From Linyphia triangularis (taxonomy: Eukaryota; Arthropoda; Arachnida; Araneae; Linyphiidae): a stretch of 64,000 nucleotides of DNA. The position numbers were made by a program, and so were the translations under genes. Location: assembly GCA_963978545.1 (NCBI GenBank), contig OZ021729.1:8728001-8792000 (forward strand). The letters run 5' to 3'. This document shows, in pieces, positions 1-10,118 of the stretch (within the stretch, counting starts at the first letter, position 1; each line of letters opens with the position of its first letter). A model generated the notes under the pieces. The model worked only from the letters and a program-made list of their open reading frames with translations. It did no database searches and was not told where the DNA came from.

Positions 1-693
1 TAGCTCTTTTCATTTGAATCCCTGAAAAAAAAAATATGATCTATAAGAATGGATTAAAATGTTTGCGTAAATTGTTTTAGAAATGAAAATGTAAATTTGG
101 TATATTTTTGCTGATATCTATGGAAATCCAAAATAAATATCATACAATTTTTCATTTTCAAGTAAAAACGAGTAAATGCTTTTTAACAAATTAAGAGGCA
201 TTACCACAGCGATTTTGAGCAAAATCTTTGAGCCGTTTTTTTAGCAATCATTGAAAAACATGATTTTTTTCAATGGCAGCTACCTTATGTACATGCGCGA
301 TTTTGACGAAAACCTTAATAGCAGGTGATTGGATCTTCACCAACCTGCTCACCAAATTTGAACATCGTAAGTCAATTTGTTCGGGAGTTATGCTGACCAC
401 AAACACAGACATAAATTTTTTCTAGACCACTTTTTTGAGATCAGGATGTTCCAAAACAACGAGAAATGCAAAAAAAAAAATCGAAAAGTTTTGTTTGACC
501 TAATCCTATACTTTCATTACCCTATGTATTACATATGGGTAATCGAAAGCAAAAATAAAAAGAATCTGTAACAATGTCAATCTGAAACTAAATTGGGTAT
601 TTTAACATACAAAGACATAATTTTTACACGTAGCACTAAATCGGTATTTTTGCAATTAGCGCACAACTAAATCTCTCTCTCGTCTTCATGCAG
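1..693 (+). other. PMCA: 3' part of a PMCA intron
   Basis: This stretch precedes the first visible PMCA exon and ends in a pyrimidine-rich tract and CAG at 691-693. The exons that encode the N-terminal half (TM1-4, actuator domain, DKTGT phosphorylation site) must lie upstream of the window. The only structure seen is the dispersed repeat R1 at about 193-560. Confidence 0.8.
193..560. repeat. Dispersed repeat R1, copy 1
   Basis: This segment recurs at about 7897-8245 (same orientation) and 61090-61460 (opposite orientation). Shared landmarks are AAGAGGCATTA, GCGCGATTTTGACGAAAACC and GACCACTTTTTTGA. It ends with a near-palindrome at 516-543 (ATTACCC..GGGTAAT) that is also present at 61112-61136. 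No protein similarity is visible; the 64-codon ORF over it is incidental. It looks like a non-autonomous transposon, class unknown. Confidence 0.7.
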
Positions 694-961
694 GTGTTCG
701 TTCATATTTGGTGCTAACGGTCAACTGGAGCGATTCACGCCTTCCGACGCCGATCGGCTGGTGAAGAGCGTAATCGAACCGATGGCCTGCAACGGACTTC
801 GCACGATCGGCATCGCGTACAAGGACTTCGTGCTAGGGGACGAGGCACACATCAACCAGGAGAGATGTGACGGAGAACCCGACTGGGACGACGAGGCCAG
901 CATCGTCACCAACCTAACAGCCATATGCATAGTCGGGATAGAGGATCCCGTCAGACCAGAG
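694..961 (+). CDS. PMCA: PMCA exon: end of nucleotide-binding domain
   Basis: This is an internal exon of a P2B-type Ca2+-ATPase, which exports cytosolic Ca2+ across the plasma membrane at the cost of ATP. It follows CAG at 691-693 and begins with the last base of a codon, then encodes 89 residues (CSFIFGANGQLERF to IEDPVRPE). Diagnostic strings are KSVIEPMACNGLRTI, IAYKDF, EPDWDDEASI and GIEDPVRPE, which match the known family in the N-domain to P-domain transition. A short polar stretch before EPDWDD (HINQERCDG) is longer than in the human pumps I remember. The donor is GAG|GTTAGT at 962, phase 0. Two open frames on either strand here (721-1065 minus, and the + frame running past 961) are a shadow and intron read-through. 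Confidence 0.96.
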
Positions 962-1139
962 GTTAGTGAGAGATACTTCAACTGTACAGGACTCGAGACT
1001 GCTTTCCCATTTTCTATACTGCGCCCCCATATTCTGCACTGTTCCCACATATTTCTATATTCCACAGTGATTTCCTATACTCCAATATGCATCTCTGCTT
1101 GACCATGATTCCCATATTCTATACTGCCTCTTCATATCC

Positions 1140-1420
1140 CATACTAATATTCAGCGCTACAGTCCCATATTCCACACTTGTCATCCCCATATTCCACACT
1201 TGTCATCCCCATATTCCACACTTGTCATCCCCATATTCCACACTTGTCATCCCCATATTCCACACTTGTCATCCCCATATTCCACACTGCACTTCCCATA
1301 TTCCACACTGCACGTCCCCATATTCCACACTGAACGTCCCCATATTCCACACTGCACTTCCCTATATTCCACACTGCACTTCCGCATATTCTACACTGCA
1401 CTTCCCCATATCTTCCTGAG
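1140..1420. repeat. 23-bp minisatellite, CCCCATATTCCACACTT type
   Basis: About a dozen tandem copies of a unit reading CCCATATTCCACACTTGTCAT (or ..CTGCACTT), period near 23 bp, start roughly 180 bp after the donor at 962. The first copies (1167-1290) are almost identical and later ones drift. Long ORFs in several frames on both strands come from the repeat, not from a gene. Confidence 0.9.
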
Positions 1421-1639
1421 ACCCACAACTGTTTGAAACATGATTCAAAGCTAATTTTTATGTTTATTATTCTTTTGGGTCTATTGGGATTCAACTATAA
1501 AGATGAGACAAAAAATGACTATCTCCTTAAGTTTGCAAAAATTCTTAAATTTAATTTTTCAGATGTGAAATTTAATCATGAAAGGCTGCAAAACAATTTC
1601 GTGAGGACGTTATACATAAAAATACTTTACAGTTAGTGC

Positions 1640-1846
1640 AAAAAAAAATCGCATTGAACATCCAGACATCCGACAACTTGAGGAAAAAGTCTTAGTGTCC
1701 ATTGCTGGCATGTGCTTCGCCCCAACTTTTCGTGACGCTTCTACTGGCAGAGGGACTGTTTTTTGCAGTTTCTTTACAGGCTCTACTTCGTCACAATCGG
1801 TGGAACTATCATCAGTTGTAGGAATAAATTCGGCTATTTCATGCTA
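1640..1846 (-). pseudogene. Unrecognised coding-like fragment
   Basis: On the minus strand a stop-free frame runs from about 1845 down to 1640 with a composition unlike the flanking AT-rich DNA. It reads EIAEFIPTTDDSSTDCDEV and then VPLPVEASRKVGAKHMPAMD. An acidic, serine-rich start followed by a basic segment resembles the N-terminal linker of some transposase proteins, but I do not recognise a family. It has no start codon, since a stop precedes it. It may be debris of a mobile element lying between two minisatellite blocks. Confidence 0.3.
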
Positions 1847-1879
1847 AGAAAAATTGCGATGGGCATTTAAATGTATGCG

Positions 1880-2395
1880 GGGTCTCAGAAGGATATTACA
1901 CACTGCACCCCTTCTCCATATTCCCATATTGCTCACTGTTTCTCTATTCCCAATATTCTTCACTGCTTCCTCAGAATTCTATATTCTTCACCACTTATCC
2001 ATATTTCCATGTTCCACACTGCCTTCTCACGTTCAGCGCTACATCCCCATATTCCACACTGTCTTCTCATATTCCACACTACATCTCCATATTCCACTCT
2101 GCACTCCCTCCTCACATTTCCATATTCCTCAATGTTTATCCATTCCTCATATATTCTTCACTTCTTCCTCATATTTCCATATTCATCACTGTTCCCTATA
2201 TTTCCACATTCCACACTACTTTCCCATACTTCTAAATTCATCCCGGATACCCTTGATTCCCATATTACCCACTGCTTCTCCATATTCCCATATTCCAAAC
2301 TACTTCTTATATATCCATGTTTCTCACTGCTTTCCATAATCCGCACTGCCTCACCATATTTAGCACTGCACACCTCCCCCCCCCCCCCATATTAA
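1880..2395. repeat. Diverged CCATATTCC minisatellite
   Basis: This is a second, older block of the motif seen at 1140-1420: CATATTCCCATATT, CATATTCCACACTG and similar, with irregular 15-45 bp spacing. It ends in a run of eleven C at about 2378-2388. The 161- and 174-codon open frames here are repeat artefacts rich in H, S and P. Confidence 0.75.
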
Positions 2396-3278
2396 TATTC
2401 AATGACAGTATAGGTTTTCTAATATAAGATTAAAGACGTACTTATACTGCAGTCAGACCTTGAAACACTTCCCAGCGAGAGCACCTTGAAATTCTCAATC
2501 ATTTGATAATGCCATCGTATAGACCACGTGTCTTTAATCAATGAGGAACTGTAATGAATATAGATTGATTATTCATTAAAATGACGTGGAAAAAACTCAT
2601 GAAAACAATCTAAGTATACATTTTATGGGATGAAAATTCTTTAAACTTTAATTTGACAATTTATAGGCTAAGTTTTGTTTATAACAGTGTTGAAATTTAG
2701 GGGGGAAAAGAACAATTGGCTTTTGTTAAAATGCTGGGAATATAACTAAAAACCCTCCTTCTTGTTTTTAACATTTTTAAAGCATTCTAGCTCCGTTTCT
2801 AATAATTAATTCTTAAATGCCATATTTTCTTATATGTTATTTTATTTTTTATTTTAACACAGTTAAACTAAATGTCTGTTTATCAAGAGAATAGTACTCG
2901 CCAGATAGTCTGCAGGGTAGAGGTTGTAATAGAAACAAGACTCGTTGATTTAGAATAGAGATAATACAAGCAGGAAATTGGCGTCCAAATCGGTTACAAT
3001 ACGACAAATGTGCATGTCTTCTTCCTCGAATTCCTAATGGAAATGGTCATTTTTCTACGGCAGAAGACAACACAAAGCAATGTGGTGGGACTTATTCTTG
3101 TGAAAGACAAACAATACATTTTCTAGTAATATTATTAAGTTTCAATGTTCCTTTGCAATATTTCCCAAACCAAAACATAAAAATCCAAAACATATATTTA
3201 AAAAAAAAATTAACCTCCATTTGAAAACCTCTTAAAGTTACTTACCACAAAGATGACATGATCTCTTCCTTCTTGCAG
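2396..3278 (+). other. PMCA intron remainder, nothing recognised
   Basis: AT-rich intron sequence without coding-like frames, up to the acceptor TTCTTGCAG at 3270-3278. I see no mobile element here. Confidence 0.6.
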
Positions 3279-3458
3279 GTGCCTGAAGCCATAAAGCAGT
3301 GCCAGAAAGCGGGCATCACCGTGCGCATGGTGACTGGGGACAACATCAACACTGCCCGCTCCATCAGCCAGAAATGCGGCATCATCAGGCCACAGGACGA
3401 CTTCCTTGTCCTAGAAGGAAAGGAGTTCAATGCACGGATACGGGACGCCAATGGAGAG
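3279..3458 (+). CDS. PMCA: PMCA exon: P-domain, MVTGDN motif
   Basis: This 60-codon exon, phase 0 on both sides, runs from [12 protein letters not shown] to RIRDANGE. It contains [14 protein letters not shown] (residues 13-26 of the exon), the conserved phosphorylation-domain motif found in all P2-type ATPases, then KCGII and [12 protein letters not shown], typical of PMCAs. The acceptor is TTGCAG|GTG and the donor GAG|GTAACT. With the previous exon it restores the family sequence RPE-VPEAI without a gap. Reverse-strand frames here are shadows. Confidence 0.97.
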
Positions 3459-3485
3459 GTAACTAACCACACACTGCAACTATTA

Positions 3486-3866
3486 TACAGAGCAGAGCTC
3501 ATGGTTCAGTGACAGGATCCCTGGTTCTATTCCTTTAATACAATACCTCTGTAATCTCTGATTGAAAAATAGAGACATTTGGGAAAGATAAGTTGCCGAA
3601 TGGATTATCATTCTGGTTGCCATTTTCTGCTTTTTGTATCATTCGAGACGCAAAAGCTAAAAGTTCCCAATTGAAAGTCTTCCAGAAAGACTCGCGTCCC
3701 TTGATCCTCGATCAATTTCAGCAGTCTAGGTTTTACTTTAACTATTATATAGAGAAAAGCTTATGGTTCCACTTGAAGGATGACGGGCTCTATTTCTTGA
3801 AAACGATATCTCTGTAATCTCTGATTTAAAATAAGAGGCAATTGGTAAAGATAGTCTCCCTGTAGG
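3486..3866. repeat. 260-bp intronic repeat unit, block 1
   Basis: A half unit (about 3486-3597) is followed by a full unit (about 3598-3866). Landmarks are ATTCTGGTTGCCATTTTCTG, ATTCGAGACGCAAAAG, GATCAATTTCAGCAGTC and ATATCTCTGTAATC. The same unit recurs at 4470-4875. The half unit starts about 30 bp after the donor at 3459. ORFs of 63-74 codons are incidental. Confidence 0.75.
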
Positions 3867-4469
3867 TGTAGCACTCTGGAATTTTAAACATAAGTAGTTT
3901 GGCCTTCTAAATTTATTTTTCTCAAACAAAATGTTAAAGTTTTGAGGATTTTTTTCAATTAAGTTTGAAACTTTTTTTTAATACGGTTAAGCGAAAAAAT
4001 AGTTGAGTGCCAGTACCCTATCAAGTTGATAATACTTTGATTTACTGAAGTGTATGGATTATCAGCAAGAGGTACCATTATAATATCCCTAATACACAAC
4101 AATATCTCGACATTCAAGGAAAAAACAACGCAATGACAATTTGTAGTTTCATTAGTTATTCCGGACTAATACAAATTAAGAAAAAAATATACGCTATGAA
4201 ATCGCATGCACAGTCCGCGAAGCTTACGTCTATCCGTGAAAAAACTCACAGTTTTTCCAGATATCAGTCACAAACCTTTCCAGTTGCCATTTGTTTTTTA
4301 AAACGCGAATAACGACCAACTGGACTTGAGCTTGAATCTTCTGAAGCAAAACCTGTCACATTAATTCCAGCAACCGATTCGAAAACTTGCCATAGTTAAT
4401 CTTGGAAATCCGCATTAACTAAGCGGGTCGCCACCTTTCGTGTACCCAGATAAAAGATATTATCCAGGA

Positions 4470-4875
4470 AATACACTCCATTCTGGTTACTATTTTCTGC
4501 GTTTTGTATCATTCAAGACGCAAAAGCTAAAAGTTCCCTCTTCAAAGTCTTCCAAAAAAGACTCTCTTCTCTTGATCCACGATCAATTTCAGCAGTCAAG
4601 GTTTTACTTTAACTATTATATAGAGAAAAGCTTATAGTTCCACTTGAAGGATTACGGGCTTTATTTCTTGAAAACAATATCTCTGTAATCACAGATTTAA
4701 ATTAGAGGCAGGTTGGGGATGATAGTCTCCCTGTGGATTACCATTCTGGTTGCCGTTTTCTGCGTTTTGTACCATTCGAGACGCAAAAGTTGAAAGTGTT
4801 CCCTTCAAAGTCTTCCATAAAGACTCTTGATCTTCGATCTATTTCGGTAGTCCATATCTTACTCTAACGGTGTAC
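4470..4875. repeat. 260-bp intronic repeat unit, block 2
   Basis: A full unit (about 4470-4735) is followed by a truncated one (about 4736-4875), in the same orientation as the block at 3486-3866. Shared landmarks are CATTCTGGTTACTATTTTCTG and GACGCAAAAGCTAAAAGTTC. Between the two blocks (3867-4469), and after the second up to 5625, I see only AT-rich intron. Confidence 0.75.
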
Positions 4876-5625
4876 ATTAGCAGTATAACCTTCTTATTAT
4901 TATAAGGCACGAAAATTTCAAACCAATCTAAATCTAGAGTGTAGAAAAGCATTTTTGGAAACTATGGGTCGTCAAGATACAACTTTCGGTGGAAAACTTC
5001 TTAAACAAATGGTAATTTCATACTGAAAATATTCACAAATATGTATTATTAAAAATCAGCAGACAAAAACTATATATGTAGGTTATTTCAAAACAGATGG
5101 CTGTTTTAATACTAAATTTTTTTCACTGTTTCCAAAAGCTAACTTCTAAACGTTGAGTTAAATTTAGACTACTGTATTACATTTAGATCTTCTTTGTCCC
5201 TGCGGCTTCGCCAACACGAGTCATTTTAAAAGGGCTTGAATCATGCATTCTAAAAACATGATACATTTTATAACATCAGGGTCCTCATAGCATTTATAAA
5301 TTTCATTATTGTATCGTCTACACCAACAATCATTTTCCCTTACACTCCCAGGAATAGTTTTTAAAATCTTTCGTTCAAATGTACCCAAAAGGGCCTCCTC
5401 AAATCTTGTCAAAGTCCACGTTTCAGAGATATCAAAATAGATCTAATTAAGGTTTTATATAACAAGGATTTCTTCTTCTCTTTTTTCGCAAATGAACTGC
5501 GGTGCTTAAATAATTAGGATGCATTACTATTTCTCATCAAATCATACAACATGTATCATTCTATTACAATTTAAATTATTGCTTGTTTCACGTGCAATTC
5601 TTTTAAAAGTGATGCTTTGACACAG

Positions 5626-5820
5626 GTCCAGCAAAACCTTCTGGATAAAGTATGGCCAAGGTTAAGGGTGCTTGCAAGAAGTTCTCCAACAGACAAGTAC
5701 ACGTTGGTAAAAGGAATCATTGACAGTAAGCTGCATGCCAACAGAGAAGTAGTGGCCGTCACTGGAGATGGTACAAACGATGGACCGGCTCTCAAAAAAG
5801 CAGATGTCGGATTCGCAATG
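5626..5820 (+). CDS. PMCA: PMCA exon: [11 protein letters not shown] hinge
   Basis: This 65-codon exon, phase 0, runs from [19 protein letters not shown] to KKADVGFAM. It carries [13 protein letters not shown] (residues 19-31) and the invariant hinge [15 protein letters not shown] (46-60), which binds Mg2+ and is needed for phosphoenzyme turnover in P-type ATPases. The acceptor is GACACAG|GTC and the donor ATG|GTAAGTAAA. The start [11 protein letters not shown] is the arthropod-like form as I remember it; human pumps have IEQERIDKIWP. All key residues are intact. Confidence 0.98.
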
Positions 5821-6343
5821 GTAAGTAAAATTCTTAGTTTGATGGCGATAAATGCATTTTAGCTGATTCACTACACTGTAGTAAGATGCTTATGAAAACT
5901 CTGCCAGTGCATCTAGATGAGGTTAAGATTCATTCTCAGTCAAAATCAGAAATTATACATAGGAATAGTCTAGTCTGGACAAGTTTCCAATAAAACTTTG
6001 AACTGGAAATTAAAACTTCAAAACCAGATTAATAATAACTTAAAAAACGCGCTATTAAAAATTCCAAATAGAAGTGCTTAAATTCTGTAGAGTAAAAGTT
6101 CTTCTTTTGTTACTCTATGGAAAATGTGTAGGATGGATCTAAATTTTTACATCGCAATTAAATTGAGATGTTTGTCAACCAATTTCAACTTCAACATAGC
6201 TAAACTCATAGAATTGACTATCTATTTTTTTTTTTTTAATTTACAACAATGAAATCGTTTTGTCTCCAAATGTCTTCAACCATAGAGGCAAGTGTTTCCT
6301 TCTTTCAAAGTCCACAAAGCAGAAAATGCAATGGCAGTAAATT
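5821..6343 (+). other. PMCA intron, nothing recognised
   Basis: AT-rich intron sequence with short A and T runs between the donor at 5821 and the Tigger-like element. No coding-like frame is seen. Confidence 0.55.
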
Positions 6344-6408
6344 ATAGTCAAATCGCGATACTTCGAAGTTCAAGGACTGGCCAAATTCTTCGAGCTATCG
6401 AAGTCACT

Positions 6409-7036
6409 CGGGAGTTATTTTCGATTCAAGGCATATTTCATCAGACATCTTTTGCTTGTTCATGTGGAGTTCGGAAGACAATATTGTGTCTGGCTTTAAA
6501 TTTTTCTAGCCATTTTGCACTTGCTATCCTTCAACTTTTAGTAAACGAGTAAAGTCCTTCGCCTTTTCTTTTAACATCATCCCACTAAGAGGCATTTTGG
6601 AATTCTGGTTTCGATATGTCTCAAACCATTTTAATTCAGCAGCTTCGACACCAAGAAAGGCTCATACCTTCACTCATTTACACGATGGATTGAGTTTCGA
6701 TGCATGTATTTTCAAAACGTCGTTGTTTATCAAAATGATTGAAAGAGTACTCGAAGGAATTATGTTCTTTAAAGCAACGTCTTTCTTCTTGCCTTGCCTT
6801 GCCTTGAGTCTCTTCACGCCTTGTAGGCGCATGAGGCCGCAATTGTCGAAACCCAGTCCCTCCTGTTCAGCGCGGCCTCCCTGGCAACAGCCCAGCTTGG
6901 CCAACCGAGATTGTCTCTTTCCTTCAAGATCATTCGCCTCCACGTCTTTCTTCTTACATCGCAGATTTTGTTCAAATTCATTGATCAATTTAACTTTTTG
7001 AGTTGGGCTAAGCGTATTCAATTTACGTTTTAACAT
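6409..7036 (-). pseudogene. Tigger/pogo transposase fragment, broken
   Basis: The frame starts at ATG 7034-7036 with MLKRKLNTLSPTQKVKLINE, and later has KKDVALKNIIPSSTLSIIL, the psq/CENP-B N-terminal helix-turn-helix. It is stopped at about 6674. Further down the minus strand, in other frames, follow VEAAELKWFETYRNQN, MPLSGMMLKEKAKDF and WLEKFKARHNIVFRT, which match the second CENP-B-type DNA-binding helix-turn-helix of Tigger proteins. At least two frameshifts and several stops break it. The catalytic DDE core is absent. A 165-bp insert (6791-6955) sits inside the first HTH. Family assignment is from motif memory; the order and spacing fit well. Confidence 0.85.
6791..6955. mobile_element. 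165-bp insert with 14-bp target duplication
   Basis: ACGTCTTTCTTCTT occurs at 6777-6790 and again at 6942-6955, exactly 165 bp apart. The DNA between is GC-rich, unlike its surroundings, and interrupts the Tigger HTH between two KKKDV copies. A 14-bp direct repeat plus a simple terminal repeat (GCCTT)3 at 6791-6804 is what LINE-mediated insertion of a small RNA-derived sequence leaves behind. The insert is a multiple of three and has no stop, so the host frame stays open. Confidence 0.7.
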
Positions 7037-7429
7037 TATTCATAGTCAATGTAAACCAACACCATTGACTCACACTTTAAACATGGAATGGAATGCAAAG
7101 GCAAAAATCCGTTTACTTTCTATACGCGTCAATGCAAACGGATTTTTCCCGGTAACGAGTTAAATTGTAACGCACGATATAAAGAGGAAAAAATAAAAAT
7201 CGATTTCTTATTAGTAATTTGTGGGTGTTTTTTTGTATGTTATGATAATAAAATTTCCACAAAAACTTCGACTTAGAAGATGTAAAATTCGAGACATGGA
7301 GATAATTTAGTGTAGAAAAACATTAAATTCTCTTGAGACCTAATGAAAACCTCGAGAAAACGAATGTTCGACTTACAAGACTTCGAGTTATCGCAAATTG
7401 ACTGTATATGTAAATAAGGTATTTTTTTA

Positions 7430-7535
7430 GTGATGGTACTTGTCGCAATCCAAGTTTTTAAATGGTGAATTCAGTTCACAAAAGTAATATAAATACACAA
7501 TGTATTATTTTTTCCATGTAACATGACAAAAAAAA
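7430..7535. repeat. Isolated unit of a 120-150-bp minisatellite
   Basis: The unit (GTAATATAAATACACAATGT.., CCATGTAACATGACAAAAAA) matches the tandem units at 8270-9085. It is cut off from them by repeat R1 (7540-8270), which therefore inserted into the array. Confidence 0.65.
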
Positions 7536-7539
7536 CTAG

Positions 7540-8270
7540 GGTTGTGAAACATCGCACAACTTTCAATTACACTATATTATTGGTCATTGAAATAAAATTT
7601 ATGGTGTTATTTACCATTTTCATATTTGCCTCATTTAAATAAAAAGGACTAGTTTGGCTATATCTTTGACTGTAAATTTTACATGGGCCAAAAAAAAATC
7701 GCCATGAAGACGAAATTGGCGATATGATTCGATAGACATTGTATTGTTCTTTCTTGTGCGTGGAACAAAAATAAAACAATCGTTGATGGGCGATGCTCAA
7801 GGGCAGAGAGCTCTGTGTTAAAGGCACTCGTTTTTCTACCTTTTATGCTTTTATCACATTTATAAGCAAATTTCGAAAATGTGCATAATTAGAACACCTT
7901 AAGAGGCATTAGCATAGAGATTTTAATCAAAATCGTTAAGCAGTTTTTTAGAAATCGTTGAAAAACAAGATTTTTCATGATTTCAACCGCGCGATTTTGA
8001 CGAAAACCTTATTGGTAGGTCCCATGGCCACCACTAACCCTCACACCAAATTTAAACATCATAAGTCAATTTGTTCAAGGCTTATGCTGACCATGTACAA
8101 ACAGACACACACACATACAGACAGACACACAGACAAACATTTTTTCCAGACCACTTTTTTCAAATCAAGATGTTCCCAAACGTGGAGGAAGCAAAAATTT
8201 CGAAAGAATTCTGGGACCGAATGCTGTTGCCGAATATGTTTACTAAACATATAAGAAATTGAAAACAAAA
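7540..8270. repeat. Dispersed repeat R1, long copy
   Basis: This is homologous in inverse orientation to about 61090-61850: CACAACTTTCAATTACACTA is shared with 61805-61830 (reverse complement), and CTTAAGAGGCATTA with 61446-61460. Its right part also matches 193-560. A CAGACACACACA-type microsatellite at 8101-8140 lies at the position where copy 1 has CACAAACACAGACATAAA. No protein is recognised. Confidence 0.7.
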
Positions 8271-9085
8271 AATACTGTTAAAGCATCTTTTTAATGGCAG
8301 TAATTATCACATTCCAACATTTTTGAGTGATTTTATAAAAGCAACAAAAAAAATATCTATACAATGTATTGTTTAGAACTGCTTTTCCTATGTTATGACA
8401 AAAGAGACTATAGAAGCAGCATCTTAATTACAATAACTATCACTCTCCAACGTTTTGAGCTTATGAAAGGAATATAATTATACAATGTATTGTATAGAAC
8501 TGTTTATTTATTTATTTTTCCATGTAATATGACAATAGAGACTGCAATAGCAGCTTCTTAATTACAGTAATTATAACACTCCAATATTTTGAGGGTTTTA
8601 AAAAAGCAGTGTAAATATACAATGTATTATCTAGAACTGTTTTTTTCTATGTAATATGACAAAAAAGACTGTAGAAGCAGCTTCTAAATTATAGTAATTA
8701 TCACTCTCCGACATTTTGAGTTTATGAAAGTAATATAATTATACGATGCACTGGCATTTAGAACTGCTTTTTCCAAGTAATATGACAATAGATACTGTAA
8801 AAGCAACTCTTAAATGAAAATAATTTTCATTATCTAACTTTTTGAATGACGAATTTAATTTATAAAAGTGACATTAATGCATAATGTATTACAAAAAACA
8901 ATTCAATATGCAATATGCTTATGCAATATGACAAAAAAAAATCTTTTTTTATAAGCAGCTTTTTAGTGACAGTAATTGTCATAACCCAGATTTTTGAATG
9001 ATGAATTCAATTTACAAAATTAGTATCAATGCATCATGTATTCTTAAAAAACAGCGTTTTTATGCAAAATGAAAAAAAGATAATG
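8270..9085. repeat. Six-unit minisatellite, period 120-150 bp
   Basis: Units carry the landmarks CAGTAATTATCAC, TTTTGAG, ATACAATGTATTGT, TAGAACTG, TATGACAA and GCAGCTTCTTAA. The ACAATGTATT landmark falls at about 8361, 8482, 8619, 8743, 8879 and 9033. The units are diverged, so the array is old. It ends only about 50 bp before the acceptor at 9135. Confidence 0.85.
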
Positions 9086-9117
9086 TAAATTAGCTAAATG
9101 TATTTCTTACAATTTAA

Positions 9118-9345
<228 letters not shown>

Positions 9346-9479
9346 TAATATAATTATTTAAAAAAATTGAGTAATTCATTAAATGTACAAAACTAGCCAT
9401 ATTGTTCCAGAGCAAACACAGTGTACACTATGTTCGACATCTTATAACTTATTTCAAATTTTTTTTTTCCCTCTTTATA

Positions 9480-9800
9480 GAAAAACAAAATTTATAAATG
9501 ACATACCAATTGTAAAGTTAAGACCTCCATGTTTATAAGAATGTTTACAATTGCTCTTATTATTTGTTTGAAAATCCAGATTAATTTTTTTATATTCTGG
9601 TACCCTATGAGAGTGTATTTCCTGCAAGAAGATTTTTTTGGTACTATGGCACTAAATGAGAGGGGGATGTATATAGGAGATGCATCGAGTTTACATAACA
9701 GATGTACGGAGTACGATTGGCCAGATTGCTCAGCTACACGAGCTGTGATGAGCCGAGGTTTGCTTTCCAAATAAAGTTTCATTATATCGCTCAGCAGTAG
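9480..9800 (-). pseudogene. Unrecognised mobile-element-like fragment
   Basis: A 96-codon minus-strand frame (9492-9782) includes SKPRLITARVAEQSGQSYSV. The DNA at about 9735-9815 (CAGCTACACGA, TTTCATTATATCGCTCAGCA, GAATACAATAT) resembles 42433-42520 (CAGCTACACGAAACG, TTTCACTATCCCTCTCAGCA, GAACACAATAT), so the segment is dispersed. I do not recognise the protein. A plus-strand frame of 81 codons over the same DNA is a shadow or equally incidental. Confidence 0.35.
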
Positions 9801-10118
9801 AATACAATATATTACTCCTGAAGATTGAGATTAAATAATGATTATGAATAATGATTAATTTGAACAAGAATTAAGTCTAAAGTTTGACTCACCCCTAATT
9901 CTTAACCTCCATGTATAGTACATGAAGGAATACCGCACTAATGGTTTAGAATAAGATTCTTTGTTGAGAATTGTATACATACGCTCTGGGCGTTATATTA
10001 CAGAGCGAAAAAAATTGAGCTCCAGCGTCTGCAAGAATAGAAATTAAATAACATGATTGCCGCTATTATATGCAGCGTGTAGAAAAGTTCAGAGGTGCTG
10101 TTATCTGGTAAAAGACAC

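Larger units (their letters stand above)
6344..7405 (-). mobile_element. Truncated Tigger/pogo transposon
   Basis: The ends are inverted copies of one another: TATAGTCAAATCGCGATACT at 6343-6362, and the reverse complement of AGTTATCGCAAATTGACTGTA at 7386-7405. Both give a terminus near CAGTCAA and a TA target, as in the Tc1/mariner-pogo group. Between them, on the minus strand, are the DNA-binding domains of a CENP-B/Tigger-type transposase but no DDE catalytic domain. It is therefore an internally deleted, non-autonomous or dead element of about 1.06 kb in a PMCA intron. Confidence 0.8.

Noticed and set aside
1087..2395. ORFs of 71-174 codons rich in H, S, P and I
   Set aside because: They are produced by the CCATATTCC minisatellites; no protein-like composition remains outside the repeat.
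6597..7001. 134-codon plus-strand ORF with many S, F and P
   Set aside because: It is the antisense shadow of the Tigger transposase fragment and its insert.
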